From JANQNX01 sp965601665 (GTDB lineage: Bacteria; Pseudomonadota; Gammaproteobacteria; Eutrophobiales; Eutrophobiaceae), in contig OZ271833.1 of NCBI GenBank assembly GCA_965601665.1, forward strand, positions 62,001 to 126,000: 64,000 bases of DNA, given 5' to 3'. Every line of letters starts with the position of its first letter. Positions within the stretch are counted from its first letter, which is position 1. Positions 53,987 through 61,579 of this stretch are shown here, piece by piece. The notes beneath the pieces were generated by a model. That model did no database searches and had not been told where the DNA came from. It was given only the letters and a program-made list of their open reading frames with translations. The translations under genes were made by a program, and so were the position numbers.

Positions 53987-54769
53987 CTAGGCGGCGGTCC
54001 AGCCGCCGTCAACAGCGATATGGGTTCCGGTTATGTTCTCGGCGTGATCACTGCATAAGAAAAGTGCGGTACCGGCCAGTTGTTCAACGGTGACAAACTT
54101 CTTCGTCCACTGTGCAGACAGCAGGACATTATTAATGACTTCGTCTTCCGTCATATTGCGCGCCCTGGCGGTGTCCTTGACCTGGCCTTCTACCAGCGGC
54201 GTCCAGACATATCCAGGGCAAATCGCATTGCAGGTGATGTTGTGCTGCGCGACTTCCAGTGCAATGGTTTTGGTGAAACCAAGCACGCCATGTTTTGCGG
54301 TGACATAGGCGCTCTTATACGGCGAAGCCACCAGCGCGTGCGCAGAAGCAATATTAATGATTCGCCCCCAGCCTTGTTTCTTCATATGCGGTATTGCCGT
54401 TCTGACTGTATGGAATGATGAAGACATATTAATGGCGATAATCGCGTCCCATTTTTCCGGCGGAAATTCTTCAACAGGTTGCACGTTCTGGATACCGGCG
54501 TTGTTGATGACGATATCTACACTGCCAAGTTCTGTTGCGGTTTGTTCTATCATTGCACTGATTTCTTCCGGCTTGCTCATGTCAGCGCCGTTATAGATAG
54601 CCTTTACACCTTTGGATGAAAGTGTCTCAATCTCCTGATCGATGGCATCCTGATCACCGAATCCATTGATAACAACATTGATTCCCGCATCGGCCAGACC
54701 TGTTGCTATACCAAGTCCAATACCACTCGTGGAGCCGGTAATAATTGCTGTTTTCCCATTTAACGGCAT
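53987..54769 (-). CDS. bdhA: D-3-hydroxybutyrate dehydrogenase (short-chain dehydrogenase)
   Basis: A 260-residue SDR starting at ATG 54769 behind AGAGGAAA. The signatures are TGSTSGIGLGIA (about 10-21), NNAGIQ near 90, and the catalytic YVTAKHG (YxxxK, about 154-160). It ends in the typical AVDGGWTAA. The GIQNVQPVEEFPPEKWD and HALVASPYKSAYV segments are as in 3-hydroxybutyrate dehydrogenase, which interconverts 3-hydroxybutyrate and acetoacetate. First gene of the leftward bdhA-adc-patatin-flavodoxin operon. Confidence 0.92.
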   Translation of the reverse strand: MPLNGKTAIITGSTSGIGLGIATGLADAGINVVINGFGDQDAIDQEIETLSSKGVKAIYNGADMSKPEEISAMIEQTATELGSVDIVINNAGIQNVQPVEEFPPEKWDAIIAINMSSSFHTVRTAIPHMKKQGWGRIINIASAHALVASPYKSAYVTAKHGVLGFTKTIALEVAQHNITCNAICPGYVWTPLVEGQVKDTARARNMTEDEVINNVLLSAQWTKKFVTVEQLAGTALFLCSDHAENITGTHIAVDGGWTAA

Positions 54770-54815
54770 AACCAATTTCCTCTTTCACTATGCAAACAAA
54801 TACAACGACGTCGAA

Positions 54816-54834
54816 GAAAGTCAGTGCGACTTTC
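54816..54834. promoter_or_regulatory. Inverted repeat upstream of bdhA
   Basis: GAAAGTC and GACTTTC form a 7-bp inverted repeat around AGTGC, about 50 bases upstream of the bdhA start. It could be an operator or a leader hairpin. The 54770-55067 gap also has a second inverted pair, AGTGCA/TGCACT, at 55017-55038, and no visible gene. Confidence 0.4.
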
Positions 54835-55067
54835 AGTTAAAAATCCATTATCGCGCAGGGCAAATGATGATTTTGTGAAGGCGTAACTTTCATAACATAT
54901 GTGGTTTACGGTTTGATGAAATGGCCTATGTGATTCGACGTTTTTTCTCTTTGGCAAAAAATACCTGAACAGATTGCATCATATTTGTGCAGAAAAACGC
55001 CATGGTTCAACAAATTAGTGCAGTCATTTTTTTGCACTACAGCTACATTAGTAAGTCCTTAAGGCAT

Positions 55068-55286
55068 TTACCAGTAAGAGGGTAGGTAGTGACCCGTTCT
55101 CTTCAACCATTCCACTTCGCTCACATTAACACCATTGTCATTCAAGTTTTGCACAATATCCGAGTCCTTCACTGAATCACTTTTTACCTTGTTGAATATG
55201 CTAAGTATTTCAGCGTGTCGCCGACTATACACAGAATAGAGCTCTTCATGTCTTTCTGCCTCGGATATGAAATTTGACATCATCAT
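55068..55286 (-). CDS. Small protein of unknown function, 72 residues
   Basis: A 72-residue polar protein, MMMSNFISEAERHEELYSVY at the N-terminus and GHYLPSYW at the end, with a central amphipathic helix. It has no signal or known motif. No clear ribosome site precedes the ATG, and a 9-bp stem hairpin (55296-55320) sits 9 bases before it, which could block or gate translation. A real gene is possible but not certain. Confidence 0.4.
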   Translation of the reverse strand: MMMSNFISEAERHEELYSVYSRRHAEILSIFNKVKSDSVKDSDIVQNLNDNGVNVSEVEWLKRTGHYLPSYW

Positions 55287-55295
55287 TTGTTTGCA

Positions 55296-55320
55296 GGGGT
55301 TGGTTTATTTGACCAACCCC
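55296..55320. other. Hairpin between the 84-residue and 72-residue genes
   Basis: GGGGTTGGT (55296-55304) and ACCAACCCC (55312-55320) form a perfect 9-bp stem around a 7-base loop. It sits between two leftward genes, and neither side carries a T tract, so it is a weak terminator or a leader structure. Confidence 0.6.
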
Positions 55321-55341
55321 TTAACCGTTAGAAAGAATGCC

Positions 55342-55596
55342 TTAAAGTGCACCTTCTACGTGCCAGCGTGAGACGTTTTCAGCAACGGTGTTTTTTTCTG
55401 TTGCCACATTCTGGTTTGCTTCATCGACATAGTCCTGGATGTTTACCCGGTAAACATCTCTGAAGCGGCCGATTGCTTGCGCACCGTTATCTACGCTGTC
55501 GATGCTGACAACCGTATTAATGTCATCGGCATAGGCAGATGAGGCGATAATCGCAGACGCTGCGGATATAGCGGCAATAGTAGATTTAATTTTCAT
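55342..55596 (-). CDS. Small exported protein of unknown function
   Basis: An 84-residue protein with a clear signal peptide (MKIKSTIAAISAASAIIASS, cut near AYA-DD) and a mature part of about 60 residues (INTVVSIDSVDNGAQAIGRF, then DVYRVNIQDYVDEANQNVA). A strong CAGGAGAA ribosome site precedes the ATG. No family is recognised. It lies just outside the island boundary, in AT-rich sequence. Confidence 0.75.
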   Translation of the reverse strand: MKIKSTIAAISAASAIIASSAYADDINTVVSIDSVDNGAQAIGRFRDVYRVNIQDYVDEANQNVATEKNTVAENVSRWHVEGAL

Positions 55597-55818
55597 GGTC
55601 TTTCTCCTGTTTAGGTTAAATATGTAGAGTGTTTGGTTATTAGGTATAGACTATAGAATATTAAAAATTAATAGCTATTTTAAATTATTAATAGTAATGA
55701 TATGCTTGTTCTATCGAAAATAAGAAATTATTAATTTTTATTAATGATTAATGCGGGCCAGGTTCTAACATTTAAGTGTTAACCAAACGAGTAAAGACAT
55801 TGAGTGATATCCGGGAGC

Positions 55819-55844
55819 AAAAAAAACCACCTTTGCGGTGGTTT
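55819..55844 (-). terminator. Rho-independent terminator, probably that of ssrA (tmRNA)
   Basis: AAACCACC (55824-55831) pairs with GGTGGTTT (55837-55844) around a 5-base loop. On the minus strand the stem is followed by eight T residues (A run at 55819-55826). It lies just downstream (minus strand) of a tmRNA-like 3' end and would be its terminator, left behind by integration. Confidence 0.85.
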
Positions 55845-55851
55845 GTTTATC

Positions 55852-55865
55852 TGGTGGAGGCGGCG
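55852..55865 (-). other. Candidate attachment-site core: 3' end of tmRNA (ssrA)
   Basis: On the minus strand the sequence reads CGCCGCCTCCACCA, which is the 3' end of many proteobacterial ssrA genes, including the CCA tail. Only this tail is present; the preceding T-arm (usually GGTTCGATTCCCG) is replaced by island sequence. Integrases of this type often insert at the 3' end of ssrA or tRNA genes and leave such a short duplicate at the far boundary. A tRNA acceptor with the same end remains possible. Confidence 0.55.
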
Positions 55866-55975
55866 TCCGTAAAATTCAAATCCAGTAAAATCCAGTAGCG
55901 TCCAGAACTTATTGTTTTTAAATAATATTTTGATCATTTTTGTCCGATGTGATCTAATGCCTTCCAGCAGCAGCC

Positions 55976-56010
55976 GTACATCAAACTGTACATCAAAACG
56001 TACATCAAAC
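55976..56010 (+). repeat. Three 12-bp-spaced direct repeats just before the integrase gene
   Basis: GTACATCAAAC (55976), GTACATCAAAA (55988) and GTACATCAAAC (56000) are spaced exactly 12 bases apart and end just before the ribosome site (GGCGGAG) of the integrase gene. They resemble arm-type or excisionase binding sites, or a repressor operator controlling the integrase. A second, weaker set (ATCCAGTA, AATCCAGTA, GCGTCCAGA) lies at about 55881-55907. Confidence 0.75.
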
Positions 56011-56029
56011 TTTGGCGGAGACATTCCGG

Positions 56030-57247
56030 ATGGCAAAAAAAGTAAAGCAATTATCAGAGGTAAAACTCAAGACATTAACAAGTCCGGGCGCTTATCCGGA
56101 TGGCGATGGATTGTATTTTCAGGTAACAAAAACTGGCTCACGTTCTTGGTTCTATCGCTATCAGCATAACGGAAAACAGCGAAAGCAAGGGTTGGGTTCA
56201 TATCCGACAGTAAAATTAGCAATGGCAAGAGATAAGGCAGTTGCTTGCAAGCAACTGCTGATTGATGGTATTGACCCCATTCAAGATAGGCAGCAAAAAA
56301 AACTGGCGGCTCAATTAAAGGCGAATAGCCAGAAAACTTTCCGCTTCTGCGCCGAACAGTACATCGATTCCAAGAAGGGTGAATGGAGCAATGCCAAGCA
56401 TGTCTATCAGTGGACGCAATCGCTTAAACACTATGCCTATCCGATTATTGGTGACATGCCCGTGCAGGAGATCGGCATCGTGCAGATTCTCGATGTATTG
56501 CAGCCCATTTGGCAGGAAAAGACTGAAACAGCAACTCGCGTCAGACAGCGCATCGAGGCCATACTGGATTGGGCTAAAGTTCGTCAGTTCCGGTCTGGTG
56601 AAAACCCGGCTCTCTGGCGCGGCAACCTCGATAAGTTGCTCCCTAAACCTAGCAAAATACGCTCTGTTAAGCATCAGCCAGCTATGCCTTATAGCTTGTT
56701 ACCTGAGTATTTTATCGAGCTACAGGAGCAAGATAGCGTGGCTGCGCTAGCACTACAGTTCATTATCCTAACGGCCACGCGTAGCGGTGAGACCCGAATG
56801 GCAAAGTGGGATGAGATAGACGGAAATATTTGGACCATTCCTGCCGAGCGTATGAAGTCTCGCCGATCATTCCGTATCCCTTTGTCTTCAGCAGCCAGGG
56901 CAGTTTTAACAAAAGTTAAAAAGAAGCAAGGTAAGGGCTCGTACGTCTTTCCCGGACGAGAATTAGGAATATCAGATACGTCAGTTAGAAACGTATTACA
57001 CGGAAGACAGCCAGATTACACTGTTCACGGTTTTCGTTCGACGTTCCGAGACTGGTGCGCTGAAAAGACACATTTTCCCAGAGAACTTGCCGAAACTGCC
57101 CTAAGTCATGTTTTACAGGATAAAACAGAAGCGGCCTATCAACGAGGTGATATGTTTGAGAAGCGGCTTGAAATGATGGAAGCGTGGGCTAAATATTGTC
57201 TGAAGCAGAAAAGAAAAGGTGTAGCTAACTTAAAAATGGTAGTTTAA
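56030..57247 (+). CDS. Tyrosine-type site-specific integrase (DUF4102 arm-binding type)
   Basis: A 405-residue recombinase. The start at 56030 (MAKKVKQLSE) follows GGCGGAG. The N-terminal arm-binding domain has SPGAYPDGDGLYFQVTKTGS (about 18-37), a SAM-like core-binding domain lies at about 95-185, and the catalytic domain has Arg251 (TATRSGETR), His333 and Arg336 (HGFR), His360 (LSH) and Tyr370 (AAYQRGD), all of the expected set. It should insert the island at the ssrA 3' end. Genes of this layout are typical of genomic islands. Confidence 0.94.
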   Translation: MAKKVKQLSEVKLKTLTSPGAYPDGDGLYFQVTKTGSRSWFYRYQHNGKQRKQGLGSYPTVKLAMARDKAVACKQLLIDGIDPIQDRQQKKLAAQLKANSQKTFRFCAEQYIDSKKGEWSNAKHVYQWTQSLKHYAYPIIGDMPVQEIGIVQILDVLQPIWQEKTETATRVRQRIEAILDWAKVRQFRSGENPALWRGNLDKLLPKPSKIRSVKHQPAMPYSLLPEYFIELQEQDSVAALALQFIILTATRSGETRMAKWDEIDGNIWTIPAERMKSRRSFRIPLSSAARAVLTKVKKKQGKGSYVFPGRELGISDTSVRNVLHGRQPDYTVHGFRSTFRDWCAEKTHFPRELAETALSHVLQDKTEAAYQRGDMFEKRLEMMEAWAKYCLKQKRKGVANLKMVV

Positions 57248-57258
57248 AAAATTTTACG

Positions 57259-57741
57259 CTACTTAACTTTTTGTAGGCTATTTCTAAAATTTAATCCCAG
57301 CATGCTCGCCATTTGTTCTTCAATGATAAATAGATCCATGCGACTAGTTTCACCAAAATTCAAAATATTTTTCATATGCGCAATTTTTGTATTGCCAACT
57401 GTGCCTGAAATAATAATGCGGCTGTAATCATCAAGGTGCTCTATTTGAACGGATGTCACATTTACCCCTTTTTTTAAATAACCCTCTCTTACTGTTTGAG
57501 CAAATTCGTCAATTGTTAGTTCATGATTGTAACGCCAACACTCGGCAGCGATGGAAGTAGTGCGAGTAGGACTTAATTTTGCTGCGTTAATAGAGGTGCC
57601 TAATGCACTTATTGATGTGCTCTTACGATAAGAATTCGGAAATTCCACAGAAAATTCACAATAGTTTGGTGAATATATTTTATCTTCATTAGCGAAAGCA
57701 GCGGCGCTTATCAAAAGTAAAATAGAGACTAATAGTTTCAT
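57259..57741 (-). CDS. Exported protein of unknown function (island cargo)
   Basis: A 160-residue protein with a signal peptide (MKLLVSILLLISAAAFANED) and a mature alpha/beta domain. Visible segments are YCEFSVEFPNSYRKST, RTTSIAAECWRYNHELTIDE and FAQTVREGYLKKGVNVTSV. The outline (a surface strand, a W-containing strand and a helix) recalls periplasmic PsbP/DcrB-like folds, but this is a guess. Its start overlaps the upstream gene stop by 4 bases (ATGA). It ends just beyond the integrase stop, convergent with it. Confidence 0.65.
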   Translation of the reverse strand: MKLLVSILLLISAAAFANEDKIYSPNYCEFSVEFPNSYRKSTSISALGTSINAAKLSPTRTTSIAAECWRYNHELTIDEFAQTVREGYLKKGVNVTSVQIEHLDDYSRIIISGTVGNTKIAHMKNILNFGETSRMDLFIIEEQMASMLGLNFRNSLQKVK

Positions 57742-58190
57742 GATCTAAATCCTCTCCATTCATCATAAACTTTCATCACTGCAACAAAACCTGGCACGTC
57801 GGAAGCACAAGAAAGGTATTCAATCTCTAATCGATGACAAAAAACACGCTTAAAACGGCTATCATCTCCTTCTGGGAACCATTCTTTTGCAGCATCTAGC
57901 ATTAAATACCAATAAGCATAGGGATCCCCCATTTCCTGCATAATCCAGAGTTTTACGTCTGAACACATAGCTAATACCGACAGATGCCAATTTTCTCTCT
58001 TTAAATCAAAGAAACTGCTGTGCTGGTCAATATAGCGGTATATCCATCCTGCCACTTTTTCCGAAGAAGTCTCCTCATTACCCATTTTCTCAAGCATTGT
58101 GTTTTTCAAGACCAGTAATTCACTAGTTTCCATGACGGGTTCATTGTCTTCTTCTAGATCATCAAGATGTAGATCGACTTCTTTACTCAT
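57738..58190 (-). CDS. Protein of unknown function (island cargo, coupled to the exported protein)
   Basis: A 150-residue acidic, cytoplasmic protein starting at ATG 58190 with an AGGAAC ribosome site. The N-terminus is very acidic (DDLEEDNEP), and the C-terminus contains several aromatic residues (YWYLMLDAAKEWFPEGD and a final DEWRGF). It has no recognised motif. It is coupled to the 57259 exported protein, so both probably act together. The island context allows a defence, fitness or toxin-related role, but nothing in the sequence names it. Confidence 0.6.
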   Translation of the reverse strand: MSKEVDLHLDDLEEDNEPVMETSELLVLKNTMLEKMGNEETSSEKVAGWIYRYIDQHSSFFDLKRENWHLSVLAMCSDVKLWIMQEMGDPYAYWYLMLDAAKEWFPEGDDSRFKRVFCHRLEIEYLSCASDVPGFVAVMKVYDEWRGFRS

Positions 58191-58303
58191 TGGAGTTCCT
58201 GTCTAGAAAATCTTGTCTAAAACTTATCATATTCATGGGGTTTGGGCACATCAGTCTGGTTAATCAAATGTTTACTAAGAATGCTTTGCTTTTGTAATCT
58301 GGG

Positions 58304-58561
58304 CTAAACCTTGGCCCTCTCATGGGGTTTGGTCTCTTGGTTAGGTAAATTAAGCACAACCTTACGCTTTCCCTCTTCAGTTATTGGCCCTGTGCTCAAG
58401 CCGCCATGTAACCTGCAGCGGCCGTTCCGATAAAGGTCGCGCCGTTTGCATGGCGTGCCAGCCCGCGTCTTTGCCTCGCAGCGTAAATCTAGTAAATACT
58501 CAGGTATATCTCCTCGCCATTCGACGTCATAAAGCTGCTTCATTTGTTTCTTAGTTGCCAT
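58304..58561 (-). CDS. Small HGG-STGP motif protein of mobile elements
   Basis: An 85-residue basic protein; the start at 58561 (MATKKQMKQLYDVEWRG) is preferred over an upstream in-frame ATG at 58615. The C-terminal half has paired cysteines and the sequence RCRLHGGLSTGPITEEGK (near residues 53-70), a motif found in many small phage- and island-encoded proteins of unknown role. It may be a zinc-ribbon-like DNA- or RNA-binding protein. It sits between the 57738 gene and a structured intergenic stretch. Confidence 0.65.
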   Translation of the reverse strand: MATKKQMKQLYDVEWRGDIPEYLLDLRCEAKTRAGTPCKRRDLYRNGRCRLHGGLSTGPITEEGKRKVVLNLPNQETKPHERAKV

Positions 58562-58605
58562 ATAATTGTTACTCAGTTTATTTGAACTTTTGATACTGCT
58601 TAGTA

Positions 58606-58782
58606 CCGGGGGCAATCTCGTTACCCCCGGCGGTAGTTAGTAAGATAGCTAGGAAACCAGGCCACCACCTTGTACTAAGGGCCTGAAACTTTACCAACCT
58701 CCTGGCCCTGAAAGTGTTGCTATAAAACTCTTTCAAGGGTTGCTAGGTAGGTTTAGGTTAAGGTATAGGTCTAGGTTAAGGT
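58606..58782. repeat. Structured non-coding stretch with hairpins and iteron-like repeats
   Basis: CCGGGGG (58606-58612) and CCCCCGG (58624-58630) form a perfect 7-bp GC stem. A second imperfect hairpin (CCCTGAAAG at 58706 with CTTTCAAGGG at 58730) follows. Two 17-base direct repeats, TAGGTTTAGGTTAAGGT at 58748 and TAGGTCTAGGTTAAGGT at 58766, lie 18 bases apart with one mismatch. The combination resembles a replication origin, packaging site or regulatory region of a mobile element. No gene is visible here. Confidence 0.5.
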
Positions 58783-58804
58783 TTAGCACCATTCTTTAAT
58801 GATG

Positions 58805-59272
58805 CTACCCAACGACTATTTTCGTAAGTTCATCCACAACGCTATATTGCAGAGATTTTGGAAGAGGTCGTTGCCTAGCATCCTTTGTGACGGTTCGTAC
58901 TGATGCTAGAAAAACTTTATTTCTGTACTTCCTGATTCCTATATCTCTTAACTTAGCTGGAGCACCAAATAACGCTGAATATTCTCTTACGAACGTGGAA
59001 TGCCAACCTTTCGGGATGATTTCTTTTCGTTTAGTTAAACCTTTTATGTTGTAACATCGATAAAGATGCGCACCGTAATAAGGGCCGGGAGTCGTAATAC
59101 GAAAAACCAGGATTAACTTCGCCGATTTTCCATAAAGATAACCCTTCCAATAGTGATGCATAACAACTTCATAAGCGCCTGGTTCAACTCTTACAGGGCG
59201 TTCATCCTCTATAGGAAAGTTTTGGTGGTCAGAAATATAAGCGATATTGGACGCATCAGAGTAATCAGTCAT
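58805..59272 (-). CDS. Protein of unknown function, coupled to AlpA (island)
   Basis: A 155-residue protein. It has a beta-rich middle (PGAYEVVMHHYWKGYLYGKS and LILVFRITTPGPYYGAHLYR) and a C-terminal conserved-looking patch (TVTKDARQRPLPKSLQYSVV). The start at 59272 overlaps the alpA stop by 4 bases (ATGA). Such a gene next to alpA is frequent in integrative elements, but its function is not known. Nothing identifies an enzymatic role. Confidence 0.6.
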   Translation of the reverse strand: MTDYSDASNIAYISDHQNFPIEDERPVRVEPGAYEVVMHHYWKGYLYGKSAKLILVFRITTPGPYYGAHLYRCYNIKGLTKRKEIIPKGWHSTFVREYSALFGAPAKLRDIGIRKYRNKVFLASVRTVTKDARQRPLPKSLQYSVVDELTKIVVG

Positions 59273-59466
59273 GGCTTAACCTCTCTGCTATCAGCAATTC
59301 TGTCATTTATCCAAGATTCGATCTCTGAATCAATCCAACCAACAGCTCTATCGCCTAGTGATATAGGTTCAGGGAAAGTGCGTTCTTTGATACGTTGATA
59401 GATACTAGAACGAGCCAGGCCAGTTCGTTCAATAACAGCTGGAAGTCTTAAAATGTTTGTTTCCAT
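59269..59466 (-). CDS. AlpA-family transcriptional regulator
   Basis: A 65-residue protein with the AlpA/excisionase-type winged helix: LRLPAVIERTGLARSSIYQR (residues 6-25) as the helix-turn-helix and FPEPISLGDRAVGWIDSEIE, with the Trp of the wing. Family members activate the integrase or excise the prophage. A strong GGAG ribosome site is present. It probably controls island excision. Confidence 0.9.
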   Translation of the reverse strand: METNILRLPAVIERTGLARSSIYQRIKERTFPEPISLGDRAVGWIDSEIESWINDRIADSREVKP

Positions 59467-59559
59467 ATATATCTCCTGATATGCATTGAATTACAGGCAG
59501 ATATACTGAATTTTCCATGCGCCGGAAAAAGTAATTATTTTTCTGATTTTTCGGTAAAT

Positions 59560-60063
59560 TTATTTCTTTTCTTTTAGGCGTTTAATAAAAAGTCGGTAGT
59601 CATCGGATAGTTGTTGTTTATTTCGATACTCTGATTTTGAGTAGTTTTTTATGTTTGACTTCGCAAAACTGTTTGCAACAGCCTTGTCAGAAATTCTCAC
59701 TTTATTAAGTCCGGTCTGTTCTTTCTTTTCTTCAACCAAAAGTGCTCGTCTGGCTTCTATTATTGGGAGCATTTCTGAGACCAGACTTTGACTGTATTTT
59801 AGCGGTCGCCCGCGCTTCTTCTTTTTTGACACTTTAAGGATATGTAAACGTAGCTCTTCTCTTTTGTCCTCTGCAATCGCTGCTCCTATTGGTCCGTAGA
59901 TTTCATATAAATCACTCGCCATTATTTCTGCAGCGGTTTTCCACTCGCTTTTTCTCCATTTAGTTTTGGGGACATCTAATAAATAATTGATTTTTTTTAA
60001 CATTTCGTCAACACGACTTGCTGGAATGCCTTGGATTTTATTAGACTTTACAGTACATTTCAT
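59560..60063 (-). CDS. Protein of unknown function with a GRP (AT-hook-like) motif
   Basis: A 167-residue basic protein. A GRP tripeptide in KKKKRGRPLKY (about 76-86) resembles an AT-hook, suggesting DNA binding. Helical parts around it carry AEIMASDLYEIYGPIGAAIA and SLVSEMLPIIEARRALLVEE. It is divergent from hsdM with about 50 bases between the starts, so it may be a control protein for the restriction-modification locus, but that is inference from position only. Confidence 0.5.
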   Translation of the reverse strand: MKCTVKSNKIQGIPASRVDEMLKKINYLLDVPKTKWRKSEWKTAAEIMASDLYEIYGPIGAAIAEDKREELRLHILKVSKKKKRGRPLKYSQSLVSEMLPIIEARRALLVEEKKEQTGLNKVRISDKAVANSFAKSNIKNYSKSEYRNKQQLSDDYRLFIKRLKEKK

Positions 60064-60115
60064 TTTGTATCACATAAGAGTAATACAGCATTACAATTCA
60101 AGTGGTGTGGGGAAT

Positions 60116-61579
60116 ATGCTGAACGGGGAGCTGCGTAACAAAGTCGATCAGGTCTGGGACACTTTCTGGACCGGTGGTATATCAAACCCACTTTCCGTCA
60201 TTGAACAAATCACCTATTTGCTATTTGCGAAACGCATCGATGACATTCACACCAATCGTGAGGCCCAGGCTAGCCTGCTTGGAAAAAAAATAGAAAACCC
60301 GTTATTTATGAAGAAGCAGGATCACCTTCGCTGGTCACGCTTCAAAGATTTCGAGCCTGAACGAAAATTTGAAGTATTTCGAGACGAGGTCTTTCCTTTT
60401 ATCAAAAATATGAATGGAAAGGCCGGTAGTTCCTATACCAAGTTCATGAAAGATGCTGTTTTCATCATCCCGACTCCGGCTTTGTTGGATAAGGTCGTAA
60501 ACATGATCGACGCCATCCCGATGGAGGACCGAGACACCAAGGGAGATTTGTATGAATACATGCTGTCAAAGATTGCCACTGCCGGTAAAAACGGTCAGTT
60601 TCGTACCCCAAGACATATCATCAAAATGATGGTGGAACTCGTTGCGCCAAAGTCTGACGACATCATCTGTGACCCGGCCTGTGGCACCTGTGGCTTTCTG
60701 GTGATTGCGGCAAATTATCTGGAAGATAAGTACACTGATATATTGCTAGATAAGAAAAAGAAGCAGCATTTTCACAACGATATGTTTCATGGATCAGATT
60801 TCGATAGCTCGATGTTGCGTATAGGCGCCATGAATATGACCCTGCATGGCATCGACAATCCGCTTATAGAATACCGCGACAGCCTGAGCGAAGACCATGC
60901 CGACAAGCGTAATGCCTATACACTGATCCTGGCCAATCCGCCATTTAAGGGGTCGCTGGACTACGATGCTACGGCCAAGGATCTGCTACAAGTCAGCAAA
61001 ACCAAGAAGACCGAGCTGCTTTTCATTAGTTTGTTCCTCAAACAACTGAAACCCGGAGGACGTTGTGCTTGTATTGTTCCGGATGGAGTACTGTTTGGAT
61101 CAAGCAAGGCGCATCAGGAACTACGCAGAACTCTAGTAGAAGATCAAAAACTGGACGCAGTCATTTCCATGCCCTCTGGCGTGTTCAAACCCTATGCCGG
61201 TGTTTCCACCGCCATCCTCGTCTTCACCCGCACCGATTCCGGCGGTACAGATAAGACCTTTTTCTACGACATGCAGGCCGATGGCCTTAGCCTCGACGAC
61301 AAGCGCGAACCGATCAAGGACAACGACATCCCTGATATCATCGCGCAGTATAAAAAGTGGCAGGAAACAGGCAAAGGACTCAGCGATAAAAAGGCCAGGG
61401 CCTTCGTGGTGGATAAGGCCGACATTGCTGCGAACAAATACGACCTTTCAATCAACCGTTACAAAGTAACTGCCTACGAAGAGGTAGAGTATGAGTCGCC
61501 CATAAAGATTTTGGATCAATTGGAACTGCTCGAAACAGACATACAAAAAGATCTGAAGGATTTGAGGCGAATGTTGTGA
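60116..61579 (+). CDS. hsdM: Type I restriction-modification methyltransferase subunit HsdM
   Basis: A 487-residue N6-adenine methyltransferase. The start at 60116 (MLNGELRNKVD) follows a GGGGAA ribosome site. The N-terminal recruitment domain (about 1-140) starts VDQVWDTFWTGGISNPLSVI. The AdoMet site DPACGTCGFLV begins at residue 186, and the catalytic NPPF is at about 274-277. Methylates the target to protect host DNA. It overlaps hsdS by 4 bases (GTGA). Confidence 0.96.
   Translation: MLNGELRNKVDQVWDTFWTGGISNPLSVIEQITYLLFAKRIDDIHTNREAQASLLGKKIENPLFMKKQDHLRWSRFKDFEPERKFEVFRDEVFPFIKNMNGKAGSSYTKFMKDAVFIIPTPALLDKVVNMIDAIPMEDRDTKGDLYEYMLSKIATAGKNGQFRTPRHIIKMMVELVAPKSDDIICDPACGTCGFLVIAANYLEDKYTDILLDKKKKQHFHNDMFHGSDFDSSMLRIGAMNMTLHGIDNPLIEYRDSLSEDHADKRNAYTLILANPPFKGSLDYDATAKDLLQVSKTKKTELLFISLFLKQLKPGGRCACIVPDGVLFGSSKAHQELRRTLVEDQKLDAVISMPSGVFKPYAGVSTAILVFTRTDSGGTDKTFFYDMQADGLSLDDKREPIKDNDIPDIIAQYKKWQETGKGLSDKKARAFVVDKADIAANKYDLSINRYKVTAYEEVEYESPIKILDQLELLETDIQKDLKDLRRML

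Noticed and set aside
55912..56169. Open frame over the integrase start
   Set aside because: It is a shadow of the integrase gene, which has a strong ribosome site and catalytic residues.
58748..58782. TTAGG-like telomere or CRISPR repeat
   Set aside because: Only two copies of a 17-base unit with one mismatch are present; there is no spacer pattern and no cas gene, and telomeric repeats are not expected in this chromosome type.
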